A DNA stretch of 64,000 bases from Bog-473 sp963725895 (GTDB lineage: Bacteria > Actinomycetota > Acidimicrobiia > Acidimicrobiales > RAAP-2), in the NCBI GenBank assembly GCA_963725895.1, contig CAVSAJ010000003.1, positions 1,240,001-1,304,000 on the forward strand, given 5' to 3'. Shown here in pieces: positions 34,096 to 42,522 of the stretch (position 1 is its first letter; the number at the start of each line of letters is the position of its first letter). The translations under genes were made by a program, and so were the position numbers. The notes beneath the pieces were generated by a model, which had not been told where the DNA came from, did not search any database, and saw nothing but the letters and a program-made list of their open reading frames with translations.

Positions 34096-34572
34096 GGCAG
34101 ATCTTCTGGCCGCTTCCTGGACAGGTGTCCGGATAAGAGGCCCGTGGATTGACCGACCTCGATCATGTAGCCATCCGGGTCGCGCATATAGCAGCGGATC
34201 TCGGAATCTCGATCGATCGGAGGCGTAACAAATTCTGCTCCGCGCTCGCTCCATTCCCTGTAGCAGGTGTGGATGTCCGCGACCCGCAGATTTAAGAAGA
34301 TCGACGCCGTGTCGTCGGGCTCATAATTGACTACCGAGATGCCGGGCTTGTCGGGTGTGGGTCTACCACCAGGATTCAATGATGATCCAGGTGTTGGCGA
34401 GCTTCGCCATGCATGGGTTCTCCTCTAGAACTACCTTCCCGCCCAGGACGCCCGAATAGAAATCGCGTGATTGGGCGACCTTCCGCACCGTTATGAACAA
34501 TGTCGCAATGATCCCCTCAGAGGGAGCCGGCAGATTCTCATAGTCAATGTATGGAGACTCATCGGCCATCAC
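34089..34572 (-). CDS. VOC-family protein, frameshifted
   Basis: The first frame (34572 downward) encodes a VOC N-terminal unit (GIIATLFITVRKVAQSRDFYSGVLGGKVVLEE ... ANTWIII, in part). The second, one base on, continues NPGGRPTPDKPGISVVNYEP and DDTASIFLNLRVADIHTCYREW to GAEFVTPPIDRDSEIRCYMRDPDGYMIEVGQ. Deleting the G of ATTGAATCC near 34380 gives an uninterrupted protein of about 160 residues ending at the normal family terminus. The conserved DPDGYMIEVG glutamate is the usual metal ligand. The substrate is unknown. Confidence 0.8.
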
Positions 34573-34726
34573 GTCATTCCCTTCGCTTGCGCTGGACGAC
34601 CCAGGACACAGACCGCCGACCTGTTCGACTGCCGGTCATAAGTCGATCCGCTCCAATCTCACACTCTCTTCTCCAAATAAACGGCTTCGCAATCCCGGAC
34701 TGGGTAGTGCTCTCGGTAGTCGTAGC

Positions 34727-35023
34727 TCACAAGGGTTGCCCCACCTCGCTCAGCTCGATCACGTGTCCACCGGGATCACGAAGAACGCACCGAGTCTCTG
34801 CGGCCCCATCCTGGAACCCGGTAAGACACAAATCGCCGGGGGTCGATATCGACTTCATTGCCGCCGAGCGGCCACGGAGCAGGGCGACCGCCGTCACCTT
34901 GACATCACACCTGTGGTCCTCCAACAACGTCCTGGTCTGCGCCTTCATAACCAAGCCGTTCTTGGAGGTGGCGGGAATCGAACTGACGCCGGTCCGATCG
35001 CGTGAGTCGACGTCCATCACCAA
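34727..35023 (-). pseudogene. Second VOC-family remnant
   Basis: Only the end is family-like: AETRCVLRDPGGHVIELSEVGQPL, which matches the last strand of VOC proteins such as the neighbouring gene (IRCYMRDPDGYMIEVGQ). The 70 residues before it do not form the expected N-terminal repeat in this or another frame. I read it as a decayed duplicate of the adjacent VOC gene type. Confidence 0.45.
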
Positions 35024-35070
35024 TTGTCGCTCTGTTCAGGAAAAAGAGCGTGCCCGCCGGGTCCCGCCAA

Positions 35071-35149
35071 TGACCGTTGCCGACCACAATTTGGTGTCTA
35101 TTCCGCGTTCTCGTGTCCTTTTCGTCGCTAGAGGTCAGTAGCAGTAGTT
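35071..35149 (+). repeat. Dispersed repeat copy B
   Basis: Second copy of the motif also seen at 26960 and 46869: TGACCGTTGCCGACCACAAT followed by TTGGTGTCTATTCCGCGTT, and a distal GCAGTAGTT shared with copy A. It sits between the VOC remnant and the end of the HTH-repeat gene. Confidence 0.55.
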
Positions 35150-35187
35150 GACACGTTCAAGTCCCAGCCAGGGCCGGACGGAGGCAT

Positions 35188-35769
35188 TTACCAGAGGGCT
35201 GCATAGGTGAACTCAGCGGCCGGACGGGCCAGCCACTGGGTGATGCGCATCGCAAGGCGCATTCCGATCGCGAAGCGGGCGGTCTTGATGCCCGTCAACT
35301 GGCTGGGAGTGCAGCCCAGCAGGTCTGCCAACGACTTCCAGGTGAGGCGCTCGTCGCGACGGCGGACATTCGTCGCTTCGTAGAGCGCGCTCAGGTTCCA
35401 TCGGAGTCGACGGCCCGGTCCGGCGACAGGGAGTCCAATCCCAACGGTACCAGCAACGGGATCGGCTATGAACTCCTCCGGTGCGCGGCCGATCCAGCGC
35501 AACAAGAACAGTGCATGCTGGCAGGAGATGTTGTTCCGCTTCCGCATCCCCGTGATCGTTTCGACTGCGATGGGATGGTCGTCACGACGCTCGTTGAGCT
35601 CAGAGGATTGCGACCAGACCGCTTTGGCGACCTGGCGCCAATTCAGCTCCCTCTCCAGACGCTGACGATCAAGAGCCTCAAAAAGGGCACCGGCGTCAAA
35701 GTCTCCAACTCGCGCACCTCCGCTTGCGTCACGGGTCTTGCGCGGCCGGTCTTCGGCGGTGTTTCCCAC
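35188..35769 (-). CDS. Tandem helix-turn-helix-like regulator (two related halves)
   Basis: 193 residues that read as two copies of one domain. Half 1 (about 28-105) has LFEALDRQRLERELNWRQVAKAV ... ETITGMRKRNNISCQHALFLLRWIG, in part. Half 2 (about 125-190) has LYEATNVRRRDERLTWKSLADLLG ... SQLTGIKTARFAIGMRLAMRITQWLA, in part. Each has the pattern L-[FY]-E-A ... R-x-E-x-L-x-W-x-x-[VL]-A, a degenerate XRE-type helix-turn-helix followed by a helix ending in W[LI][GA]R. It is probably a DNA-binding protein acting as a single-chain pseudo-dimer. No partner gene is adjacent. Confidence 0.65.
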   Translation of the reverse strand: MGNTAEDRPRKTRDASGGARVGDFDAGALFEALDRQRLERELNWRQVAKAVWSQSSELNERRDDHPIAVETITGMRKRNNISCQHALFLLRWIGRAPEEFIADPVAGTVGIGLPVAGPGRRLRWNLSALYEATNVRRRDERLTWKSLADLLGCTPSQLTGIKTARFAIGMRLAMRITQWLARPAAEFTYAALW

Positions 35770-36029
35770 GCTCCCACGCTATGACTCTGGCAAAGGCTGT
35801 CGCCATTGGCGTTCTTCAGCCTGCCCATACCGCCGGGGAAGCTGAAACAGTTCGGCACTCGTCGATCAATCACCCAGACGAATGCGGGTGCCGGCCCTCC
35901 TCGGCATTCATGCGCGGCTTGCGGCGTTTGGCGGGGTTCTTCTGGTCCCGACACGAGCTTCTCGGGCCAAGGCCTGGGTGGTCGATGCGGTTCATGCTCA
36001 TCCGCAACACGGTCGACTCCCGGCCTCTC

Positions 36030-36449
36030 TCAGGTAGACGAAGGTGGGACCACGACCACGGGGACGTGAGCGTGCTCGACCAGCTCGAGGCTGGTGCTAC
36101 CCAGGAGAGTCCCGGCGTGCTGTCCACCGCCACGAGAACCGACAACCAAGAGGTCAACGGGTGTAGGTGGATCGGCCAGCCTGAGCAGCGCCGAGCAGGG
36201 ATCACCGTCGACCACCGTCCACTCAATGGCCGTCTCGTCGAGACCGGCGTTGACGGCGATCTCGACGACGTCGTCTCGGTGCGGACTGCCCGTCGCGGCC
36301 AGCCCGGCGTGCTCGAGAAGACCCACAGCGTGGAGCGCCGTAAGGCGAGCGTGACACTGGGCCGCCAGGTGGGCAGCCCATTTCAGCGCCGATTTCGAGT
36401 CAGGCGAGCCGTCGTAACCAACCGCGATCGAATGGACCGCACTCACCAT
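36030..36449 (-). CDS. Universal stress protein (UspA family)
   Basis: 139-residue single-domain Usp with the ATP-binding signature G-x2-G-x9-G-S/T visible as VVGSRGGGQHAGTLLGSTS near residues 103-121, and an N-terminal AVGYDGSPDSKSALKWA. The ATG at 36449 overlaps the deacetylase stop by seven bases, so it is the last gene of the four-gene operon. Usp proteins of this type bind ATP and act in survival under growth arrest or hypoxia. Confidence 0.9.
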   Translation of the reverse strand: MVSAVHSIAVGYDGSPDSKSALKWAAHLAAQCHARLTALHAVGLLEHAGLAATGSPHRDDVVEIAVNAGLDETAIEWTVVDGDPCSALLRLADPPTPVDLLVVGSRGGGQHAGTLLGSTSLELVEHAHVPVVVVPPSST

Positions 36450-37492
36450 TGGCCCCCTGCAGTCAGACTCGCCGCACCCAGCGCGTCGATCGCGCGGTCT
36501 CGAGCTCGCTTCGCGGTGAGGACGGCCTCGCCGCCGGGGCCGCCAGAGGTTGGTGCTTCGGCGTCGGCCGGCAGGTCGAGCAGGGTGCTGAGCGTGGCGG
36601 CGACCGATGTGCGCAGTGCTCCGGCGTTGTACCCGCCCTCGAGGAAGAGGGCCAATCGGCCGGCCCGCGGGGCATAGGCGCGCACCAGCCCGGCCAGCCG
36701 GGCGAAGTCCCCGGTGGAGAGAGACAGTTCGCCGAGCGGATCGGCCCGGTGGGCGTCGAAGCCGCAGGAGACGAGCACCCAGTCCGGGGTGAACCGGTCG
36801 ATCACCGGCTGGGCGACCGCGTCGAGGGCATCGCGGACCACGTCACCAGTGGCCCCGGGTGGGAGGGGGATGTTGACAGTGAGACCAAGCGCGTCGGGAC
36901 CACCGACCTCCTCGGCCCGTCCGGAGCCTGGGAATAGCGGCCACTGGTGGATCGAGACGTACAGCACGTTGGGGTCGTCCCAGAAGATGGCCTGGGTGCC
37001 GTTGCCGTGATGAACGTCCCAGTCCACGATGAGGACTCGATGTCCTTTGGCGGTCAACGACGCCGCGCTGATGGCGACATTGTTGAGCAGGCAGAATCCC
37101 ATGGCGCGGTCGCGCTCGGCATGGTGACCTGGTGGTCGCACCGGAACAAAGGCGATCCCATCGCCTCGACGTTCGAGCGTCGCGATGGCTTCCAGACCGG
37201 CCCCGGCTGCCCGCCGGGCCGCGTTGAATGAGTCCGTTCGAGCGTACGTGTCAGGGTCGAGGTCCCCTCCACCCTGACTACAGAAAGCTTCGAGTTCGGC
37301 GAGGTACTTGGCCGAGTGCACTCGGGCAAGATCTTCGAGCCCGGCCTTAGGAGCGGTGACGTACTCGATCTCGTCATCGAGATACAGGTCGCGCACGCCG
37401 TCCATGACCGAGAAGATCCGGCCCTGCTGTTCGGGGTGCAGCCGACCGCCATCATGGGCGCATGCCCCTGATGGTCCGGCGACGATTAGCAC
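36443..37492 (-). CDS. Histone-deacetylase-family (AcuC-like) deacylase
   Basis: 349 residues. The arginase/deacetylase fold motifs are present: PPGHHAERDRAMGFCLLNN (the His-His pair at 123-124), DWDVHHGNGT (157-166, first zinc-binding Asp and His), CGFDAHRADPLG (second Asp) and EGGYN. It would remove acetyl or other acyl groups from lysines or polyamines with zinc. Start GTG 37492 overlaps the upstream GNAT stop. Its placement between a GNAT and two stress proteins suggests that it reverses an acylation made by the neighbouring acetyltransferase, as AcuC does for acetyl-CoA synthetase. Confidence 0.88.
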   Translation of the reverse strand: MLIVAGPSGACAHDGGRLHPEQQGRIFSVMDGVRDLYLDDEIEYVTAPKAGLEDLARVHSAKYLAELEAFCSQGGGDLDPDTYARTDSFNAARRAAGAGLEAIATLERRGDGIAFVPVRPPGHHAERDRAMGFCLLNNVAISAASLTAKGHRVLIVDWDVHHGNGTQAIFWDDPNVLYVSIHQWPLFPGSGRAEEVGGPDALGLTVNIPLPPGATGDVVRDALDAVAQPVIDRFTPDWVLVSCGFDAHRADPLGELSLSTGDFARLAGLVRAYAPRAGRLALFLEGGYNAGALRTSVAATLSTLLDLPADAEAPTSGGPGGEAVLTAKRARDRAIDALGAASLTAGGQW

Positions 37493-38124
37493 CGCCGCGC
37501 TCCCGCCGCGTCGAGCAGAGGGCAGGTCGGACTGACCTGGCGTGTCTGTTCCCTGGTGGCCAACGCTCGGCGGTAGGACTCGGTAGGCGTGATATCGAAG
37601 CGCAGGTAGATCGTCCCATGCTCGGTGTCGCTCTGGACTTCGAAACCGGCGTGCAAAAAGACACCGAGCATGGCGTGGTTCTCCGCCAGGGTGTCAGCCA
37701 GGAAGGTCGTGATGCCCCGTTCTCTAGCTGCCAAAACCAGTTCATCGAGCAGCAGTGATCCGATCCCGTGCTGCTGGCAGTCGTCGGCCACCACGAATGC
37801 GACTTCGGCTTCGGCAGTGCCTTCGTGGCGATCGAATCGAGCCACCGCGATCAGGGTGCCGTCGACTTCAGCTACCAGTGCCAGCCGATCGATGTAGTCG
37901 ACGCAGGTGAAGCGCTCGACTTCCTTCGCCGACAGGGTTGGATGGAATGTGAAGAAGCGCAAATAGCAGGAGTGAGGTGATAGATGGTTATGGAACTCGA
38001 CCAGTCGCTTGGCGTCGTCAGGCCGGATGGGTCGGAGGTGGTAGTGCAGGTCCCCTGAGATCACGTCACGCTCAAGGGCTGCGGGGTAGTTCGGGGGCAC
38101 GGCTGCCTCGGTGCTCGTGGTCAT
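37486..38124 (-). CDS. GNAT acetyltransferase, protein-acetyltransferase (Pat)-like
   Basis: About 212 residues from ATG 38124, five bases after the upstream stop. The segment LRPIRPDDAKRLVEFHNHLSPHSCYLRFF is characteristic of GNAT domains in Pat-type lysine acetyltransferases (mycobacterial cAMP-regulated Pat and GNAT-fused ADP-forming acyl-CoA synthetases). The acetyl-CoA loop follows in VVADDCQQHGIGSLLLDELV (Q-x-x-G-I-G), with the C-terminal ENHAMLGVFLHAGFEV. No cyclic-nucleotide domain is attached. It probably acetylates proteins such as acetyl-CoA synthetase. Overlap with the deacetylase gene supports an acetylation/deacetylation pair. Confidence 0.85.
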   Translation of the reverse strand: MTTSTEAAVPPNYPAALERDVISGDLHYHLRPIRPDDAKRLVEFHNHLSPHSCYLRFFTFHPTLSAKEVERFTCVDYIDRLALVAEVDGTLIAVARFDRHEGTAEAEVAFVVADDCQQHGIGSLLLDELVLAARERGITTFLADTLAENHAMLGVFLHAGFEVQSDTEHGTIYLRFDITPTESYRRALATREQTRQVSPTCPLLDAAGARRC

Positions 38125-38129
38125 GACGG

Positions 38130-38579
38130 TTAGTGCACGATGAGCGTTGGGCACGACGCATGGTGTGCGCAGTGCTCGGAGACCGATCCAATGAGTAGGT
38201 CGGTCAGCTGGGAGTGACCCCGTGATCCCACGACGAGGAGCGAAGCCTCTTTGGCGGTCTCAACCAGCACTTTGCCGGCGAAGCCGTGGCGGTGCTCACC
38301 CTTGAGGACGATGTCGGGGTAGTGGGCGTGGGCAATCGCGATGGATTGGCTGACGATGGCAGCCGCGCTCTCCTCGAGCGGGCCGAGTGGGATGGCCCAG
38401 CCTGCCGTAGGCGTGACCTCGTAGGCGCTGATCACGTGCAGCAGCGCACCTCGGATCGCCGCCTCGTACGCTGCCAGGACCAGAGCACGTTCGGCACACG
38501 CTGAGCCATCGACCCCTACGACCACTTTGAACTCGGTGTTGGTTTCTGCGGGTCGATCGACGCGTGTGAGAGTGGTCAC
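38130..38579 (-). CDS. Universal stress protein (UspA family)
   Basis: About 149 residues from GTG 38579. An ATG at 38636 would add 19 residues of poor character and would place the DosR-like palindrome inside the gene, so I prefer the shorter form. FKVVVGVDGSACAERALVLA at the N-terminus and LLVVGSRGHSQLTDLLIGSVS (G-x2-G-x9-G-S) mark an ATP-binding Usp. It is the first gene of the operon with GNAT, deacetylase and a second Usp. Confidence 0.88.
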   Translation of the reverse strand: MTTLTRVDRPAETNTEFKVVVGVDGSACAERALVLAAYEAAIRGALLHVISAYEVTPTAGWAIPLGPLEESAAAIVSQSIAIAHAHYPDIVLKGEHRHGFAGKVLVETAKEASLLVVGSRGHSQLTDLLIGSVSEHCAHHASCPTLIVH

Positions 38580-38611
38580 TGGTCCATGGTCGCCGATTCG
38601 GCGACGTTCTG

Positions 38612-38632
38612 AACGGGGACCTTGGTCCCTAG
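38612..38632 (-). promoter_or_regulatory. DosR-like palindrome upstream of the Usp operon
   Basis: GGGACCTTGGTCCC at 38616-38629 (GGGACC and GGTCCC arms). It matches the GGGAC-N4-GTCCC core of the mycobacterial DosR/DevR hypoxia box and lies about 40 bases before the chosen start of the first Usp gene. No DosR homologue is in the window. Confidence 0.5.
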
Positions 38633-38639
38633 CCATGGA

Positions 38640-39204
38640 GAAATGAGTCCCTTCTGACCGCGATCTGGTGGGGGTTGGAGGAGGTGGGGATCTTCGTGGT
38701 TACAACCGCTGGTCAGCGTTGTCGCTGGCGGAAGCAGCCGAACCTGATGCAGACGGAGGTGCAGCTGAACTCGAGGCGAACGGACCGGGATCAAAACGGG
38801 ACCTTCTTCCTGGTTGATTCGAGTCCACGGTCCCTGCCCACTCGATGAGCTGGCGTTCACACTCAGAGAGAGGATCGGATCTGGGGATCCGAAGGGTGAG
38901 GCAGGAGGAGTCCGATGGACAGTGCACCGAGGAACAGAATCGTCTCGCAGGCGACCAGAAGGACCACGGCTCCCATAGAGCCGAGCACGTGGCGTCAAGT
39001 GGGTTGGATCTTTCGTGACGGTGACATCCTCCCTATTGAGCGCACTGGAGACCAGACACGCAAGCGTTATCCGCTGGTGTGACTTCAGTCGTCCCTCAAT
39101 CGGGGGATGGACGCAGATTGCATTCGGATCAGCTGTTCCGGACCGAGAGAACATTCTGATCTTCGAGCGGCGAATGTGGAATCGCAGTCCGAACGAAGTG
39201 CTCC
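38640..39204. other. Intergenic region
   Basis: About 565 bases between two minus-strand genes, downstream of the SGNH gene. No credible gene, RNA or strong hairpin is seen. Confidence 0.45.
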
Positions 39205-40176
39205 TCACTCCTGCCGAGTCCTCGCCAGGCCGAACTCTCGAATCACAGGGCCCGCCATTGCGGCGGCGAAGCGGAACGCGCCGGAGCTGTACACGTCGCA
39301 TTGGGTGACATGGCCCGCCGCGTTGCCGCTCTGGTCGGGGCAGAAATGGATACCATCAGGGGAGCGAACCACGTTGGTTCTGACTCCGGCGATCGTCGGA
39401 CCGGTGCACGGCTCGAAAGAAAGGCACGGCAACGTCCAGACAAAGGACTGATTGGGCCCCTCGACCGCCCTTCCCGCGTCGACATAGGTGACATGGCCGG
39501 GATGCTTCGCAGCCAGGGCCGCGAACGCCAGGTTGAGGGCGTCCCAGCCAGAATCATGGGCCGTCCATTGCGCCAGGCTGATCGGTGTGCCAACCAGAAA
39601 CACATGAGTCCCTACTCCAAGGAAGGCTTGAATCGCTGTGGATACGGCCGAGCAATACCGCTTCACCGCCGCTCGCGAGCCCGATGGACATCCGGTCATA
39701 CATGAAGTGAATGTGTTTCCAACGAATTCAAAGACCACTGCCCGCGGGTGTTCAGTCCGGGCATAGTTGCGCATCTTGGGAAGCCAATCGCAAGCGGCCG
39801 TGCCGCCGTAGGCGAAGTCGCTGACTGTCACCTTGCCACCTGCTTGCAGCAGGAAGTTGAAGTAAGGCTCCGATTGAACAGCGAGTGAGTCGCCGAACAG
39901 GCCGACACGAACCAATCGGCTGCCAGAACCCGCTGACGGAGAAACGGGTATAAGCAACACGAGAATAAGAGCGACTCCGCTGCAGACGAGAAGAGCACTC
40001 CTGCGTGGTCGTCTGAGTGCGGACCGACCGTTCGCCAGATCTGTATAGGCGGGACGACGGTTCGAATAAGAGAAGTCCACCCCGTAGTCAGGTACTGGCG
40101 CTGGCTCTGCGACGAGCGGAGCCGAGAATTCATCGACCTGACGATTTTGCCGAGGTAGTCCGAACACTTGAGTCAC
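39205..40176 (-). CDS. Membrane-anchored SGNH/GDSL hydrolase
   Basis: 323 residues. A cytoplasmic N-terminus of about 60 residues is followed by one transmembrane helix (ALLVCSGVALILVLLIPVS), so the enzyme domain is outside the membrane. SGNH blocks: VGLFGDSLAV (nucleophile serine), AYGGTAACDW (glycine block), FEFVGNTFTSC (asparagine block) and SPDGIHFCP (catalytic Asp and His). Several cysteines suggest disulfides. This architecture is common in actinobacterial envelope O-acyl esterases/acyltransferases acting on cell-wall glycans or lipids. Monocistronic in appearance. Confidence 0.82.
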   Translation of the reverse strand: MTQVFGLPRQNRQVDEFSAPLVAEPAPVPDYGVDFSYSNRRPAYTDLANGRSALRRPRRSALLVCSGVALILVLLIPVSPSAGSGSRLVRVGLFGDSLAVQSEPYFNFLLQAGGKVTVSDFAYGGTAACDWLPKMRNYARTEHPRAVVFEFVGNTFTSCMTGCPSGSRAAVKRYCSAVSTAIQAFLGVGTHVFLVGTPISLAQWTAHDSGWDALNLAFAALAAKHPGHVTYVDAGRAVEGPNQSFVWTLPCLSFEPCTGPTIAGVRTNVVRSPDGIHFCPDQSGNAAGHVTQCDVYSSGAFRFAAAMAGPVIREFGLARTRQE

Positions 40177-40337
40177 CCCTTTCCAGCTTGAGCATGGAGC
40201 GGACCCGCGGCACGGACTAGGAAAAACCTACTGAGGACCAGGGCCAAACGAGACGACCACCTAGCGCTTGGCGCAGACGGCGACCAAAGCGGGCAATGGA
40301 TCTCACTGTCGACGCTATGCCCGCACAGCAAAGCCGT

Positions 40338-41046
40338 TCAGGTAGCAAGGGCAAAGCGATCGCGATCGAAGGCCTGGTTCGAGTCGATGATGCGTCCATC
40401 TCGCATTGTGATGACGCGATGGGCGTGTGCCGCCACGTCGGGGGCATGGGTCACCATGACGATGGTCATGCCCGAGGAACCGAGTTGCTCGATGAGGTCG
40501 AGGAAACGACTGGTCGAGGCCGAGTCGAGGCTCCCCGTGGGCTCGTCGGCCAGGAGGATCTGAGGCTCGTTCGCCAGGGCCCGGGCAATGGCCACCCGCT
40601 GGCGTTCCCCGCCCGAGAGCTCCGTGGGCAAACGATGCTCACACCCCTCGAGCCCGACCTCGGCCAGAAGCTGGCGGGCCTGCAACTTTCGCTGGCGACG
40701 CGACCGCTGGGTGCCGAACATGGGCATCTCCACGTTGGCCAAGGCGGCTGAGTTGGGGCAGGAGGTTGTGGAACTGGAAGACGAGCCCGACCTCATTGCG
40801 CCGGTAGCGGCTGAGATCACGGATCTGGGACAGATTCTGGCCACCCACGATCACCGAGCCAGACGTAGGCGAGTCGATGGCGGCCAGGAGGTGGAGCAGG
40901 GTCGACTTGCCGCAGCCCGACGGCCCGGTGATGGCCACCGTCTCGCCGCTGGCAACGGTCAAGTCCACCCCGGCGAGGGCCTTGACCTGACCGGGGAAGA
41001 CCCGTGTCACCCCCTTCACCTCCACGGCCAGCGGCTGCTCACTCAT
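40338..41046 (-). CDS. LolD/MacB-type ABC transporter ATPase, frameshifted
   Basis: The first frame has ITGPSGCGKSTLLHLLA (Walker A) and ends GLVFQFHNLLPQL (Q-loop). The second, one base on, has ALANVEMPMFGTQ, then TELSGGERQRVAIARALA (signature) and QILLADEPTGSLDS (Walker B), to the stop at 40338. One extra base near 40752 explains the break; joined length is about 235 residues. The GQ-F-NLLP sequence and the spacing are those of ATPases partnering FtsX-like permeases. The start overlaps the permease stop by eight bases, so it is the last gene of the peptide-permease-ATPase unit. Confidence 0.85.
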
Positions 41047-42157
41047 AGCTCAGCGCCTTCAACGGGGAGAGGAAGGCGGCACGGGTGGTCGGATAGAGGG
41101 CGCCGATGAACGTCATAACGAGTGCAGTGAACAGGGCGCGCCAAAAGGCTCCCTCGGTGAAGTTCGGGTGCAGGATGCCCTTGAGCGCCGGCAGCTGCGC
41201 GAGCACGGTCGTGACGACGAAGGAGAGGGCGACACCGACGCCGGCGCCGACGATGGCGAGCAGGAGGCTCTCGCTCAGCAGCAGGGCCACGGTCCGGCGG
41301 CGGGTCCAACCGAAGGCCCTGAGAAGCCCGAACTCGCGGGTCCGCTCGAAGAGCGAGAGCAACATGGTGTTGCCGACGATGATGGCGCCGATGAGGATCG
41401 CCAGCACCGTACTGCCGTTGACGGCCGCCTGGAGGTACACCAGGTTCGTGTCCGCCCTGCCGAACTGGCTGGCGGTCCGGATGGTGGTGAGCTGGGGCTG
41501 GTCGTAGGCCACGCGGGCTGCCACGGCCGCAATGGAGTAGCCGGGCTGGACCTTGACGAAGGCGAGCGTCACGATCCCCGGGAGACGGTTGTAGCCCTGG
41601 AGGGCCGGGAGCGGGAACATCGCCCCGGCGTCGCCGAAGGCATTGCCGGTCGAGTAGATGCCGACAACCGTGTTCGTGGTGCCGTTGGCCTGGAATCGGT
41701 CTCCGACGTGCAGCCCGAGGTTGGCTGCTGCGGTCCATCCCAGCATCACCTCATTGGGGCTCGTGGCGGCGTAGGAGTGTCCGGCGACGACCTTCACGCC
41801 GAAGGCAGTCAGATCGCTGGGCTGGATCCCGATCTCAATGAACACGGGATTGTTGGCGTTGATGTGCTGGGTTTCCACGAGGACGCCGACGGCACTCTGG
41901 ACGCCGGGCGTCTGGCGGATCCGGGCTAGCTCGTCCCGGTCGATCGTGCTCGTGAGCGTGCTCGACGCGCCCTTCTGGGCCACCGTGAAATCGGCCTTGC
42001 CGATGGAGATGATGGCGGCGGCCGACTGCTCGAGACCGCTACTGGTGACGTCGAGCGCCACGACGGTCATCACGGCGACGGCGACGGCGAGCAGCAGTCC
42101 GACGGAGCGAGCCTTCTTCTTCCATAGGTTGCGCAGGATGAGATCGAAGAAGGTCAT
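41039..42157 (-). CDS. FtsX-like (MacB-type) ABC transporter permease
   Basis: 372 residues with the FtsX/MacB plan: one N-terminal helix (SVGLLLAVAVAVMTVVALDV), a long extracytoplasmic domain (about residues 45-240), then three C-terminal helices (VLAILIGAIIVGNTMLLSLF, LLLAIVGAGVGVALSFVVTTV, ALFTALVMTFIGALYP) with the conserved REFGLLRAFGWTRRR between the first two. Such transporters extrude peptides or lipids or transmit force rather than import solutes. It lies 52 bases after the 49-residue peptide gene and overlaps the ATPase gene. Confidence 0.88.
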   Translation of the reverse strand: MTFFDLILRNLWKKKARSVGLLLAVAVAVMTVVALDVTSSGLEQSAAAIISIGKADFTVAQKGASSTLTSTIDRDELARIRQTPGVQSAVGVLVETQHINANNPVFIEIGIQPSDLTAFGVKVVAGHSYAATSPNEVMLGWTAAANLGLHVGDRFQANGTTNTVVGIYSTGNAFGDAGAMFPLPALQGYNRLPGIVTLAFVKVQPGYSIAAVAARVAYDQPQLTTIRTASQFGRADTNLVYLQAAVNGSTVLAILIGAIIVGNTMLLSLFERTREFGLLRAFGWTRRRTVALLLSESLLLAIVGAGVGVALSFVVTTVLAQLPALKGILHPNFTEGAFWRALFTALVMTFIGALYPTTRAAFLSPLKALSYE

Positions 42158-42209
42158 GGCATGGTCAACAGGAGCGACAGCGTGACTCGTGCGGAGGCGA
42201 GCTCGGAGA

Positions 42210-42359
42210 TCAGTGCTTGTCCGGCGAAGTGTCCAACGCGCGGTCTCGAAGGATGTCAGCGAGAGTGAAGGCGGTGTCTTCCATGTAGTACGGATTCAGG
42301 GAGGGCCGCCGGGTGCGGTGCGTGGTGCGGACGGTCCGGCGGGTTCCGGTGCGATTCAT
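42210..42359 (-). CDS. 49-residue peptide encoded ahead of an ABC exporter
   Basis: Short gene with an excellent ribosome site (AAAAGGAG seven bases before ATG 42359) and no longer alternative. The peptide has an Arg/Thr-rich first 20 residues (NRTGTRRTVRTTHRTRRPSL) and an acidic, helical-looking second half (EDTAFTLADILRDRALDT) ending DKH. No signal peptide or cysteines. It is the first gene of a unit with the FtsX-like permease and ATPase, so it could be the exported substrate, a precursor peptide or a small regulator; none is proven. Two DosR-like palindromes lie 94 and 167 bases upstream. Confidence 0.6.
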   Translation of the reverse strand: MNRTGTRRTVRTTHRTRRPSLNPYYMEDTAFTLADILRDRALDTSPDKH

Positions 42360-42449
42360 CGCTTTCTCCTTTTCTCTGGACGGCGAACACCGTCTGCGTC
42401 CAGTGGACTGCATCCAGCGGCCCTGTCCTAGGCCCGAAAGCCCCCCGGG

Positions 42450-42469
42450 TACGGGACCTAAGTCCCTTT
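42450..42469 (+). promoter_or_regulatory. DosR-like palindrome 1 in the divergent transporter promoter region
   Basis: GGGACCTAAGTCCC at 42453-42466 differs by a single base from the core GGGACTWWAGTCCC of the DosR/DevR box. It lies about 100 bases before the start of the DrrA-like ATPase and 94 before the minus-strand peptide gene. Confidence 0.55.
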
Positions 42470-42522
42470 TCTCCGGTTTACCCAATGCCATCGCGGAACC
42501 CGAACTCGCGCACTCCTGCGGG

